From Siphonodentalium dalli (lineage: Eukaryota > Mollusca > Scaphopoda > Gadilida > Siphonodentaliidae): 64,000 bases of DNA. Below the pieces are notes generated by a model that was given only the letters and a program-made list of their open reading frames with translations, searched no databases and was not told the origin of the DNA. The stretch is from the NCBI GenBank assembly GCA_032622095.1, contig CP136061.1, positions 262,850,077-262,914,076 of the forward strand. The letters run 5' to 3'. This document shows, piece by piece, positions 23,544 through 34,651 of the stretch. The stretch's first letter is position 1. Every line of letters begins with the position of its first letter. Position numbers and translations under genes: made by a program.

Positions 23544-24489
23544 GGGGGTGGTTTCCCGTGTCGATGTGCATTTTAACTGTGCTCGTTTGAGTTAGATCCG
23601 TATCCTTGTCGGCAAAAATGTCCGAGTTGGACTTCAACAACTTTATCAGTGTCTCCCGGTACTGCTCTGGGCATGAAACTTCGGCTAAATTCAAGCTTTT
23701 CCCGGCGGTCGAGCGCGTTGGCTTAAAGTTACGATCGGCGCGCGCACGAGCATAGCCATTGCCGCGGTAATTAGGGTTTATTGGGAGACGGGGGCTTCGT
23801 GACAAAGAGTTGATTTCGTGGTTGGTTTCGGGGTCACACACGACCGTCTTTCCGATTACGCTGCCTCGTCGCAGGCGAAACGTTTTGTTTGTGTTATTGA
23901 CGAGTAATACTGGGACCATATTCCTTTTGTCTACCCCAGAGATGGAGTTGCCAACTTCTAGACCGGGTTCCGATGCTATGTAGGTTTTTTCGATTTGGGC
24001 CACCTCTACAAATGTCGACTTGTGAAGAGAAGCTAAGTTTTTTAATTTTCCCATGCATAAAGTCGATGTTTGGGGTTTCAAGCTAACCTTGCTGGTCAAT
24101 CTCAGCAAGGAAGCGATGTGTGCATCCGATTCCAAGGGGACGTACACGTCATTGACCTTGAGACATCCGAGATCATAATACAGTCTGACCCCCCGAGAGG
24201 TCAACCAGTCCCTCCCCAAGATCATATTCCGGGTCATATCATCCACTACATAAAATTTATGAGTTAATTTTATCTTCGCCATTTTGAAGGTCAGTTCCAC
24301 GCTTCCAAGTACTCCCAGTGATTTCCCATTCACTGAGCTAAGATTAATGTGTTCTCTAGTTAGTTTCGGTCGGAACTGTAATGCGTCATAGACGCGTTTG
24401 TGAATCAACGACACTCCCGCGCCGCTATCCACTAACGAGCGATATTTATTTTTACCTATTCTGACTAAACACGAGCTGGGGTTCTCCAC
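23539..24489 (-). pseudogene. pol: Gypsy 1 pol: aspartic protease segment
   Basis: Contains LVDSGAGVSLIH, the DSG active-site motif of a retroviral-type aspartic protease, and later ILGRDWL, the second conserved motif. The linker towards RT follows. The frame is open upstream of 24489 to a stop near 24626. It is a different frame from gag, and I see no slippery site at the gag end here. The right end breaks at the C-run 23544-23548. Confidence 0.85.
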
Positions 24490-24650
24490 AATGTTGATGC
24501 TAAGATTCCTCCCATACGTGGCCTTAATGAGAGGATTCCCTAGTTTTTTGCATATGAGGGCGGGGTCATTCGCTGCGGTGGTTTGTTCAGTGTCGGATAC
24601 TTCCGGCTGTGATGCTGTGCATTATGGGACGAGTCACGTGACCGGTCGGG

Positions 24651-25618
24651 TTAATTTCGGCGGATTCCGCTAGGTGGCGTTGCCGGCGCGTTCCATCGCC
24701 TCTGTTTCGAGTCCGCGGATTTAGAGGGGCAATTTCTAGCTAAGTGATTACCTTCGCAAACCCAGCAAGCTATGTGTCTTTGGGTTTCGGTCTTAAAGGG
24801 GCAGTCGCGGGCAAAATGGTCGCCTCGACACGTCCAACACTCGATTGCTTGTTGAGGTTTGGTTACTTCTTCCACGTGTACTTGCCGCGGGCGTGATCGA
24901 TGTTCTCGTGTCGTATGGTTATCGCACGCGCATATTTCGCAGGCTATTCTCGTTCGTTTGTTTCCGAAAGTATCAATTTCCATCGCTTCCGGTTCATTTT
25001 CATTGAAATTTTCCCACCCTGTCCGTAGATTGAATACGCGTCGGATCCCCATTTCTCGCATGGTGATTTCGGCTGCCAATTTTAATGTTCTTGGGGCATC
25101 CCTAATCAATTTCATTTTCAAGCTGTCGCTCCTTAAAGCGTCAATATAAAACCCTACGAGTTGACCTTCAACCGCGTTGATCCCACCGGTTGATCTTTGT
25201 GAGCAACCGTTGCTATTTCCAAAATTCGTTTGGCGAGCACATGTAAATTCTCGTTGTGTTTTTGCTTGATTTTTCTTAACATCGAAAAGGCGAATTGGCT
25301 ATCGTTTATCGCGGCAAATCGACTAGATAATTCAGTTTTCGTGTCTTGCCACGTGGCGTTAGGATTCGTGGCCAAATATCTTTGCAAAAAATCCGAAACG
25401 GGGCCCGTGCAACTCTGGAATGCAATATAAGGTTTCTTTGCTTCGTTAGCACCAGTCAGCAGAGCGCACTTTTCTATCGACTTGACCCACTCGTGGTATT
25501 TCGCGGGGTTTCCGTCAAATGACGTCACTACCTGTGTCACCGTAGCCATGGCCATTGCAGCAATTTGAGAATTAATCGACTCTGTTAACGGGGCGAGAAC
25601 GCCAGATTGGGTAGCCAT
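24651..25618 (-). pseudogene. gag: Gypsy 1 gag, frame-broken
   Basis: Start taken as the ATG at 25618; the open frame extends a few codons further without a better start. The N-terminal 159-codon part is a capsid-like helical region (FDGNPAKYHEWVKSIEK...). The second part carries two CCHC zinc knuckles, CWTCRGDHFARDCP and CWVCEGNHLARNCP, for RNA packaging. The two parts are in different frames, joined by loss of one G in the run at 25182-25184. Gag stop at 24651-24653. Confidence 0.85.
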
Positions 25619-25724
25619 TATGATAATAAACAATTAGACTCACGTTTTGCGAATTTCCCCACACTGTTTCTGTTCACACCGTTCCTCTTCTGGTTTTCAC
25701 GTTGTATCTTTGATTAGCGTTCAG

Positions 25725-25744
25725 ATCCTGGCTCGACGGCACCA
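25725..25744 (-). promoter_or_regulatory. Primer binding site of gypsy 1
   Basis: Minus-strand TGGTGCCGTCGAGCCAGGAT starts 11 bases after the 5' LTR. The leading TGG matches a tRNA 3' CCA end. I cannot name the tRNA; the 11-base offset is larger than usual. Confidence 0.55.
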
Positions 25745-25755
25745 GTTAAGAGATA

Positions 25756-26557
25756 TGTGCCAATACGAGGTACATATAACTCTTAAGACAATTAAACTGA
25801 TTATTATTTAATTGCATAAAGTCAATAATGTTCATTCAATCAAATCTGGCTTCTTCCTAGTTGAGTTTATCTTCCTGTCGTCTGCACGGGTTGTGATCTT
25901 CTAGTGTCCTCGCCTTGATGGGTGTGTCTGCTCGTCATCGACTCGGTTGAGTTCCGGTTGAGTTCGTCTTCCTGTCGTCTGCTTTGCTTCTTCGTAGCGT
26001 TGTTAGAAATACAAGATTGTAATGTGTACCTTGTATTCCCATCCGCGTTCCTGACTAGAGTTCCGGGCTGTCTTCATAGCGTCGCCACGAGAGTTATCGG
26101 TCACATCTTGGTAGCTGGTTAGAACTGTGTGTGTGGACTCGAACTCGTCTGCATCTAAATAGGAACATGGTGTTATTCCGCCTGGATCCGCATTTTATGA
26201 TCCATTGGATGGGGCGTTCCCGGGCTACTCATGCGAGGTGATTTTTCCTATGTGTTCTTTAGGCATCTTATCCCTGTCTTCGTGCTGCGTTAGGTTTCAA
26301 TGACCGCTGTGGGTGAAGTATCTCGTCTCGCTAATCCCGTAAACGTTCTGTTTACTTCACAGCTGTCTTACTATGTATGTATCGGCCTGGTTACTGCATA
26401 GATGTTCGCTAATTCGTTTTGATGTCCAGTATTTCGCAATGTTGATGTGGTCAGCAGGGGCGCTAGTATGTGTGGTAAACTAGCGGCTCCCGCGACTAAG
26501 AGACTGTCCGTTTCCTTCCCGGGTTGATAGTACGTCCCTGGGGGTTGTCTTGTAACA
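25756..26557 (-). repeat. 5' LTR of gypsy element 1
   Basis: 802 bp, same boundaries as the 3' LTR, differing by scattered substitutions. Followed by the second TTTG of the target duplication (26558-26561). Confidence 0.93.
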
Positions 26558-26937
26558 TTTGGGACATTTTCCCAAAAAAATCGGACCGAGCACAGGTCGG
26601 ACGCTTTTACGGACCACTTTTACCAACTCGACCCAAAAAATTTTCGACCCAAAATTTCCCGCCCAGCTGGCCACTTGAGAATTTGGCGTCATTTGGGACA
26701 TTTTCCCAAAAAAATAGGACCGAGAACAGGTCGTACACTTTTTCGAACCCTTTTACCAACTCGACCCAAAACATTTTCGGCCCAAAATGTTCCGCCAAGC
26801 TGGCCACTTGAGAATTTGCACCCATTAGGGACTTTTTCCCTTCATGTTTTAGACTTTGCCTAATTTCGAGGCATTTCGGACTTTTCGACCAAAATGTTTT
26901 CGGCCCAATTTTTTGTTATTTTTTACTAAGTACGCTC
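26558..26937 (-). repeat. GTCCGACC repeat family, right half
   Basis: Continues the repeat interrupted at 18573. It stops abruptly after TACTAAGTACGCT, where the Helitron fragment begins; the copy at 12093-12830 continues past this point. Confidence 0.75.
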
Positions 26938-28351
26938 CCTATTTCAGTCTCAAGCTGCACACACTAAGACTCATTAGAGATTAGAGATGCATATATATGA
27001 AATTGGTGAAATTGGCGAGTATACAAATTCGTATAAAATTTAAGGTCCCCATATCTCTCACCCATAGGGCACAAATTTGGTGTATCACAGAGAAGAATAT
27101 GTATCAATCTGGTGGAAATCGGCACTAAACATATAGATATAATTTGTTGTGTCCCTCTCAGATCTATACACCACTGACTTGAATGACCCAACTTATGACA
27201 TCCTTAAACAACACGATTATACTCCTGATATCATGGAGATGATTGTTTATAAGGTGATAATCGGCGACTTATAAACAATTTTTGTTATCAAATTTGATGC
27301 CAATCCACACCCATCTCTCAAACAAACAGCACCGCTATGGCGTCTTTAAATCACACGATTAGATTCATAAGATTGGATAAGAACGTTTATCAATTTGGTG
27401 GACATTGGCGCAAAAAATGGTGCATCAATTGTGGTGCACCTGTCCCTTTCAATGCAACCCTGACTCGAATGAGGCCACATTTGACAGCAACACCATTAGA
27501 CTCTTCATACCATGGGGATGATTTTGTATAAGTGTGATGGCAATCGGCGATTAACCAATTATTATAAAATTTAGTGCCCACCCCTCCCAAACTCTCAACA
27601 AAAAGACAACAATTTGGCGTTATTAAAGCGTACAATTTGATTCCTTGTATAATGCAGAAGAATATATATCAATTTGGTGGTGACCGGCGCTAAAATTAGT
27701 TTTTCAATTTTGGTGCCCCTATCCCCTTCCGTGCATCCCTGACTCGACCGACGCCAATTTTGAACCACACCGTTGGTTTTTTCATATCATGGGTTTGGCG
27801 TTGTTAAATCGCACAATTAGAGATTCCTTATATCATGAAGAAGAATATATATCAATTTGGTGGAGATCGGTGCTAAAATTAGTTTTTCATTTTGGTGCCC
27901 CTCTCCCCTTCCGTGCATCCCTGACTCAAACGACGCCACTTTTAAACCACACCGTTGGTTTTTTCATATCATGGGGATAATTATATATAAGTTTGGTGGA
28001 AATCGGCGACAGAAAAAAAATCTGCCCCTCCCCTTTTCGGGCACCCCTGACGCGAACGGCGCGACTTTTGCCATATTTAAACCACACCATTAGATTCCTC
28101 ATATCATGGGGATCATTATGTATAAGTTCGGTGGCCATCGGCGACAATTTTTTTTCTGCCCCTCCCCCTTTTCTGCCCCTGACAACAACGGCGTCACTTT
28201 AGAAAATTCAAACTCCGACCATTATCTTTCTCGTAAAAAGCTAGTCCTAGTAGACCCCTTTGGCATCATCTAGATGCTCCCCTGTGAATTTCTATACAAC
28301 ACAGACAGACAGACAGACAGACAGACAGATATTCGCAAACATAGATATAGA
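26938..28351 (-). mobile_element. Helitron fragment, 5' end intact, 3' end missing
   Basis: Inverted copy of the first half of 57241-60079. On the minus strand the 5' end TCTATATCTATGTTTGCG (plus 28351) follows a host A, then a TCTG microsatellite. Diverged blocks of 150-280 bases with ATATCATGGGGAT and GGTGGAAATCGGCG motifs follow. The homology is cut at 26938 against the GTCCGACC repeat, so the CTAG terminus is absent. Confidence 0.65.
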
Positions 28352-28606
28352 TGTAATGTTAGACCAGCTATCCGATTTTCATACATTCCTCAATTCGGTG
28401 TATAGATAGTAATTTCGCCTCTACAATATAGGCCTATGCAAAAATATTGTCAATCTGTGATATATATGAGCTTAATATAATATTTCATGGGAGTATACAT
28501 GTCATATAATTTTGTGACTCCATAAGTGAAGTCCATTTGTTATTACAACTAAGAAAACATTGCGGACTTCACAATTAGCTCGCACAAACACTACACTAAA
28601 TTAATC
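28352..28606. other. Unassigned sequence left of the Ngaro-like element
   Basis: A/T-rich; a 9-base inverted pair (GTGAAGTCC / GGACTTCAC) near 28527-28574. No gene. Confidence 0.4.
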
Positions 28607-28900
28607 TGGAAATTTTGAACATTCAATATAAAAATGACTAATGAAAATAGGGCTGATATTGGAGCCGGTATCGAGCGACCTTCATTGTTGTATCGGTGTC
28701 GAGATTTGACACGCCTTTGCGCTAAGCTGATTGCTGTTCACCTCAGAAATAATTCGTGCGCGAAGCCTTGTTGATTGGTGAACCATCCAATGTTAATATT
28801 CATTTTCGGAACAGCGCGTCCACTGAACGGACTCAATTTATTACCCATCCCACCCGCCCTTATAATAATATATACATTAAATTCTGTTATATTTTAGTCA
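28607..28900 (+). repeat. A1 repeat of the Ngaro-like element
   Basis: 294 bp, matching A2 (38191-38484) with few changes. It starts TGGAAATTTTGAACATTC and ends ATATTTTAGTCA. Confidence 0.85.
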
Positions 28901-29103
28901 ATTTAGCGTGGAGTCCGTTTAGCGTGGATTAATTGGACGTGGTGGACACTTCTTCGTTCAGATAGCCAGTGTATTCCGTTATGCAGTTATTGTATTCCTG
29001 GATGTATGTAGCTGGTTACAGCGAATGGTTGTAGTTCCCGCGTAACTGTTGGTGACCTTTGGTGTACCGAAAATCGGCCGTGGACGGTTGTGATTCGTGT
29101 TGT

Positions 29104-29645
29104 CACTGTCGGATACCCGTTTAGGTTCGGACATTCCAAGATGGCGGCGCCAACTAAATCAGATAAACGGTAAGTGTATATATTGTCTCCCAGCAGCAAT
29201 CAACGACATCTTTCGGTGATACACCTTGAAACGGTTATGTAGGAATTTGTATGCCCAACACATACGTAACACGCATTTTGCATAACAGGCATGTGAATTG
29301 TTGTATTTGGCGTGTCAAGTCGTCATAATTTTTCGAAATTTTATCGAGGCGGCGAAATGTTCGCTTTTTCGTATTTTTCTGGCCTTGGGCTCATGCATCC
29401 GCAAATTTATGTATTGTTGTGGGTAGATTAGGTCACCACACATCCTCGAAATGCAAAACCGGCGATATTTTTATTGTCTAACTCCGAAAAACGACCTTTG
29501 AAAATTTCAAAATGTTCAGGTTCGGATTCGCAACATTCGCGATGATTTTGTTCAGGTTCAGACACAATTTTCGTTCAGGTTCGGACAAATTTGGTTCAGG
29601 TTCGGACGCATCAAAAACTTCGCATAAAAATGACACACCGAGGTA
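29104..29645 (+). repeat. Left arm of a 540-bp inverted repeat in the Ngaro leader
   Basis: Matches the reverse complement of about 32310-32847 at high identity. It runs from CACTGTCGGATACCCGTTTA to the ACCGAGGTACAGTC region. The inner part is built of GTTCAGGTTCGGA repeats (29514-29606). Confidence 0.85.
29137..29175 (+). promoter_or_regulatory. TISU/YY1-type start codon followed by splice donor
   Basis: CAAGATGGCGGC at 29138-29149 fits the TISU consensus SAASATGGCGGC, a start context for very short 5' UTRs that overlaps a YY1 site. The ATG opens a 10-codon frame that meets CG|GTAAGT at 29168-29175, a strong 5' splice site. Together these look like a short first coding exon. The mirror copy is on the minus strand near 32783-32815. 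Confidence 0.55.
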
Positions 29646-30207
29646 CAGTCGCGTTCTTATTGCGTTTTTGTGCATTTGATTTTCTTTCATTCGTAAAAGA
29701 AACGATAAATGGGGAACACGAGGCATGGTTTTAGCCCACTCGTGAATAATTTGGGCGGACTTTCTTATTTTATGCGCGTGAGATCTATGCGATAACGTGA
29801 TTCCCCTCCACATCCACATACGATGCCACGAATGTCGCCGATGAGCAGATAGCTGTCCATAACATAAGTTACACGGCTTTTTGAGGAGGATACTGTGTGG
29901 TATGCCCCGGTAGAGGCTCGTATCCCCCGAGGCGATCCCCCAGTCTCTATTGACAATATATTCCCAGACATAAAGCGCAGAAACGAGCCACGAACAGTAA
30001 TTATATTTTGTTAGACTGCTTATACGATGAATGTGATTATATAGCTGTTCCCACAATTTTCCCATAAATACTTGCTGATAGATAGACAATATATATTTTG
30101 TATCAATAATTGGATGATATATTTGGGTATTCACACGAAACATATTCTTTTCAATATAAGCCTTATGTGTTTTGCCTCATTTCTAAATGTTGAATCCAGT
30201 TACAAGT
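29646..30207. other. Leader sequence between left arm and solo LTR
   Basis: A 221-codon minus-strand frame (29478-30143) crosses this region and the repeats of the arm. It matches no family I know and I treat it as chance. Confidence 0.4.
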
Positions 30208-30941
30208 TGTGCCAATACGGGTACATATAACTCTTAAGGCTATCAGAACGGTTTGATTATTTATATACAACAAAGTCAATAATGTTCAATCATCGGCATC
30301 TGGGTTTCTCTTCCTGTCGTCTGCTTGGTTCAGGGTCGTCTTCCGTCTTCATAGGTTGGGTATGTCTGCTAACAAAGTCAATAATGTTCAATCATCGGCA
30401 TCTGGGTTTCTCTTCCTGTCGTCTGCTTGGTTCAGGGTCGTCTTCCGTCTTCATAGGTTGGGTATGTCTGCTTGTCTTCTACTCGGTTGAGTTCCGGTTG
30501 AGTTCATCTTCCTGTCGTCTGCTCTTCTTCCGTCGGCGCATCAGTGCTTCCTTCGTCGGCGCATCAGTGAGATGTTTGTTAGAATCACAAGATCATAGTG
30601 TTTACCTTGTGTTTCCATCCATGCTTCTATCTGCTTTCCTGGCGTCCGAGAATTCGTTGTTACTATAGGGTAGCTGGTTAGAACTGGTTTTGGATGTCGG
30701 CTTGCTTCTTACTAAAATACCCAGAGGCCGCTAATGACGGCCATGTGGATCTTCACGGCGCGTCGATTCCAGACGTACTTAGGGTAATTGAGTTATCGTC
30801 ATCTCCCCATGGGTCCTATTAACTCTCCTGGTTTCAGTAGCTTTTCTAGGCGATACATCTGGTCTTGCTAATCCTCAAGACCGTTTCTGTTTACTCCACA
30901 AATCATTTGCCTATGTATGTGTCTGGGGTTGTCTTGGCACA
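30208..30941 (-). mobile_element. Solo LTR related to gypsy 1
   Basis: 734 bp starting TGTGCCAATACG and ending GTTGTCTTGGCACA, clearly related to the 802-bp LTRs at 18574 and 25756 but diverged. It is flanked by a perfect 4-bp target duplication AAGT (30204-30207, 30942-30945). A 101-102-bp block is tandemly duplicated inside (about 30262-30465). LTR-LTR recombination would have removed the internal part. Confidence 0.85.
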
Positions 30942-32309
30942 AAGTTAACCATTTGTCACACGACTATTATGCCGGACTATTAATTAGAGCCCGAACATGT
31001 TGCGATCTATTCAGCACTATGCGAACATAGAGAATACCTATATATGGTTTGCCGAATAATACCTGCAATATGCGAATCTTCACGAGCGGCGATATTTCAG
31101 CAATATATTATTCGAGAAACCATATGTGTTCTCTTTATGTTATGCTTATGGTAAGCAATTCTGCAAAACTACAAGTATTTATTTATCGAAACAAGAATTT
31201 AGACGCCGAAGTAGCGAAACTTATGCAAGCAACATCAGCTGTTCCGTTGGCAAATTAAGCATCTCAAAATTTTGGTGGAAAATTTCCTTCATGTGCTTAA
31301 GAGAATAGTGCCTACCCAATGGTTAAATATTACACACATAAACCCAATTAACAAATATGAACACGTAATAAAACGGGATCATTTGTTTTTCTTTAGAACT
31401 TATCGCAGTAATAAACTATTTTCAGTCTTCCGCGGAATTTCGCGTAGTTTCATTGATAATACACGCGTCAATAATTGTGTACCCTTTTTTAAACAGAAGT
31501 ATCTACAGTGAGATAACGTTTGAAAATTATTATCCATGCCAAGGTCCTGACGAAAGAGAGCGCATCGTATGTCATTTAAAATTACAGCTATTTCATAGGG
31601 AAACATTTTACAAACAGCGCTTGTCCCCACACCCGGTTGTAACTAACAATCTGACTGACAACAACGTCACGTTTAAGTCATGCACCATGTCCCGTATAAC
31701 TCTTGACAGTGGGCGTATAAAAGTACGTGAAACATCGTGGTTATGAATTACCCTTGAACTAGCAGTTTCACCAATCGTGACATTGTTCTAGCGCGCTGAG
31801 CTTAAATGACGTCACCTAAAACAGGATCGATAGGTCTGCTACTGAATTATTCTTATTGGTGCTGATTGGTGTGAATTTATCTATAAAAACCTATAAAAAG
31901 CACACCACATGGTAGCTATTGATGTGGGACAAAATCGTTAGCTCCGCCAACATCGTGGGATACTAGGAGATTTAATACCCGGATGTCTCTTTTTGAAACC
32001 TCTTGGCTCCGCCTCGGGGTTCAAAATCGAGAACCAGGTATTAAATATCCATGTATCCCCGATATTTCAGAAGATAAGTATAATACCACTGTTGCTCATA
32101 TGTAAAATGTAATAATTCCCACTAGCTGGTTTATAGTAGACATTGCTCGAGAATATTCAACTGTGGCTTTTATCCCATTAATTCGGAGAATTTACCACCT
32201 ATATTTGGAAATTTCAGCTGCCATATTTAGAAATAACAAATTATCAGTGCATGTTCGTTAATAACACGCACAATAAGATCGAGACTGCACCTCGGCATGT
32301 CATTTATAG
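30942..32309. other. Leader sequence without recognised genes
   Basis: Holds a small inverted repeat near 31960-32065 (GGTTCAAAATCGAGAACC region) and TATAAAAA-like motifs near 31884-31898. No frame is convincing. Confidence 0.4.
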
Positions 32310-32847
32310 GTCAGGTTTTGATGCGTCCGAACCTGAACTAAAATTGTCCGAACCTGAACCATATTTGTCCAAACCTGAACGAAAATTGTGTCTGAACCTG
32401 AACAAAATCATCGCGAATGTTGCGAATCCGAACCTGAACATTTTGAAATTTTCAAAGGTCGTTTTTCGGAGTTAGACAATAAAAATATCGCCGGTTTTGC
32501 ATTCCGAAGATGTGTGGTGACCTAATCTACCCACAACAATACATAAATTTGCGGATGCATGAGCCCAGGGCCATAAAAATACGAAAAAGCGAACATTTCG
32601 CCGCCTCGATAATATTTCGAAAAATTATGACGACTTGACACGCCAAATACAACAATTCACATGCCTGTTATGCAAAAGGCGTATTACGTATGTGTTGGGC
32701 ATACAAATTCCTACATAACCGTTTCAAGGTGTATCACCGAAAGATGTCGTTGATTGCTGCTGGGAGACAATATATACACTTACCGTTTATCTGATTTAGT
32801 TGGCGCCGCCATCTTGGAATGTCCGAACCTAAACGGGTATCCGACAG
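32310..32847 (-). repeat. Right arm of the 540-bp inverted repeat
   Basis: Reverse complement of 29104-29645 with the same GTCCGAACCTGAAC repeats, TISU-like start and splice donor, here reading leftwards. A 74-codon frame (32251-32475) is a by-product of those repeats. Confidence 0.85.
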
Positions 32848-33206
32848 TGGTTGTGGTCGGTGCAGAGATTGGTGTATTTGGTTAATAAGTTAGCAGTATA
32901 GCTAACAATGGTGCAGTGTATTAATCTGCGTGGTGGTTTATCCGACAGTTGTAATTCGGGTTGTGGTTGCAGATGCTGAGATTGGTGCATATGGTTCATC
33001 AGTTAGCATTATAGCTGACAGTGGTGCAGTGTAATAATCTGCGTGGTGGTTATAGCAGTGGTACAGTGTCATCTGCATGTGTTTGTGGTTGTCAGTATAA
33101 TTGACAGTGGTGCAGTGTAATAAGTTGGTGCTTTGTGATTCATGTCGTGGTGGACGGTTAGCAGCACAGCTGACATTTATACAGGTGTGTTCATTTCAAT
33201 CAAAAG
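32848..33206 (+). repeat. Diverged tandem repeats before ORF1
   Basis: About three to four loose units of roughly 100 bases with TTAGCA(G/T)TATAGCT, GACAGTGGTGCAGTGTAATA and TCTGCGTGGTGG. No gene. Confidence 0.6.
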
Positions 33207-33857
33207 ATGGAAAATACGCGAAGCTTGAGAAATAAGGAAATAGTGAACTATTCAACACTTCACAATCACGGTAAATGCGAGAGTTATTCACCAGTAAAGT
33301 CGCATGGAGACGTTATTGACCCTATGAATTCTTATTTTAACTCCCATGTTAAAGCAGAGAGTATGGCTGGGAGTGTTACAGGAGACGTTATGCCCCATCT
33401 GGAGAGTGATCTCGAAGAGTCGGACGACCCGGAGATGGCTCAAATGGAGGAAGAGTTGAATAACATTAAAAAGCAGAAAGCAGAGGCGTTAAAAATGGTA
33501 AAGAAACGAGAAATGAAAAAGAAATTAAACAATGAAATCCGTGAACTAAAGGAAATTAGGAGAAATGGAACGTGCGAAGGTAAACATTCGAAATCAAGTA
33601 AAATAAATGAGCATGACAGTACTAATGATGAATTAACCATTAACATTCTCAGACGGAATAAACAGCTTCATCGACAGGTTAACAAACAAATGAAGCAGTT
33701 AAATTTGAAAGGTTTATTGAATAATAGAAACGGGTCCAGTACTGATTCATATAGTTCATCCGATGACGAAACAAAAGATATAAACTTTTCACATGCGCTA
33801 TCGGGTTTGGCGACGGCTGCGGCTTCGTCTGGATTGTCTGCAAAACAAAAAGATTAG
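33207..33857 (+). pseudogene. ORF1 (gag-like), N-terminal part
   Basis: 217 codons from ATG to TAG. The centre is a charged, probably coiled-coil region (EEELNNIKKQKAEALKMVKK, residues about 76-120). Near the end is a Ser/Asp-rich stretch (SSTDSYSSSDDE). This matches the usual layout of ORF1 in tyrosine-recombinase retrotransposons. The stop follows an A5 run (33847-33851); one more A would keep the frame open past it, so the stop is probably a frameshift product. No catalytic domain. Confidence 0.65.
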
Positions 33858-33885
33858 GTGATGAATCCGCAGTTATGTCCTCAAC

Positions 33886-34473
33886 TTGGCTCAAGCCATG
33901 CTACAGCTGGAATTTGTTTCCCGAGAAATTCAGTTTACAGAACTTTCATTTAATCAGTTTGTTGCAGGAGAAACCGAAATAATCAAAAGCTCGCGAATTA
34001 ATAGCACGGAAAGATCTGGCAGAATAAACTTATTGAATAAAATAGCATATCTTTATGAAACTTACGAGTGGAAGGCCTTATTAAATTATTATGCGGCCTT
34101 CATTAGGCGCATAGAACACAGGCAAAATTCTTGGTCGGATGACCCCGGTTTCTTGGAAACTCCGCTATTAGCGAGCCATGTTAAGAGTAAACCCAGAATA
34201 AAATCATTAACTGGACCGGTTTCCTCGAGCGAAAAAAGCTGGTTTTGTGCCGATTTCCAGCGACAAAGATGTTCACTTGCTTCGGTTCACAATAAGATAA
34301 TAAATGCGATTTCCCGACAAGTCAATCACATTTGCGCAGAGTGTCTGATCAGAGATAAAGTTAGACTCGAGCATCCAGAAAGCTCAGGCGCATGTCCATA
34401 TTTTGGAAATAATGGACATAGGGGGAATAACACATATTTTGGATATAATGGAAACAGGGGGAATAACTCATGA
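33886..34473 (+). pseudogene. ORF1 (gag-like), C-terminal part with zinc motif
   Basis: Contains IAYLYETYEWKALLNYYAAF and RRIEHRQNSWSDDP, a block I recognise from Ngaro/DIRS ORF1 proteins. Next comes WFCADFQRQRCSLASVH...HICAEC, a CCHC/CCCH-like zinc-binding pattern. The tail repeats YFG(N/Y)NG. It probably packages the RNA. The frame begins with no ATG and differs from 33207-33857, so ORF1 is frame-broken. It ends with TGA at 34471-34473. Confidence 0.7.
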
Positions 34474-34651
34474 CTCATTATCAACACTTATTTAGATCAA
34501 AAACCCAAAAGATTGTCCAAACATGATAGAATAAGAGCGCACAATTCTATCAGAGCATCTCGACTTCCAAATTTCAACGGATGTCGAATTTCCATATATT
34601 CACATCTGAACATAACATATTTCAGATCGATCTTATCAAAATTTAATTACG

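Larger units (their letters stand above)
18574..26557 (-). mobile_element. Ty3/gypsy LTR retrotransposon 1 (damaged), 7984 bp
   Basis: Two 802-bp LTRs (TGT...ACA ends) flank gag and pol on the minus strand. The 4-bp target duplication TTTG sits at 18570-18573 and 26558-26561, and related copies of the host repeat show the uninterrupted GTCATTTGGGACATT. By eye the LTRs differ at roughly 15-20 positions, about 2 percent, so the insertion is not fresh. Gag and pol are broken by several single-base losses. Domain order is gag, PR, RT, RNase H, IN, the Ty3/gypsy order. There is no env-like ORF. Confidence 0.93.

Noticed and set aside
29478-30143. 221-codon minus-strand frame
   Set aside because: Part runs through GTTCAGGTTCGGA repeats and the rest shows no protein-like motif; no splice or start context.
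32251-32475. 74-codon frame with SEPE repeats
   Set aside because: Comes from the CCGAACCTGAAC repeat of the inverted arm; a mirror frame occurs at 29478.
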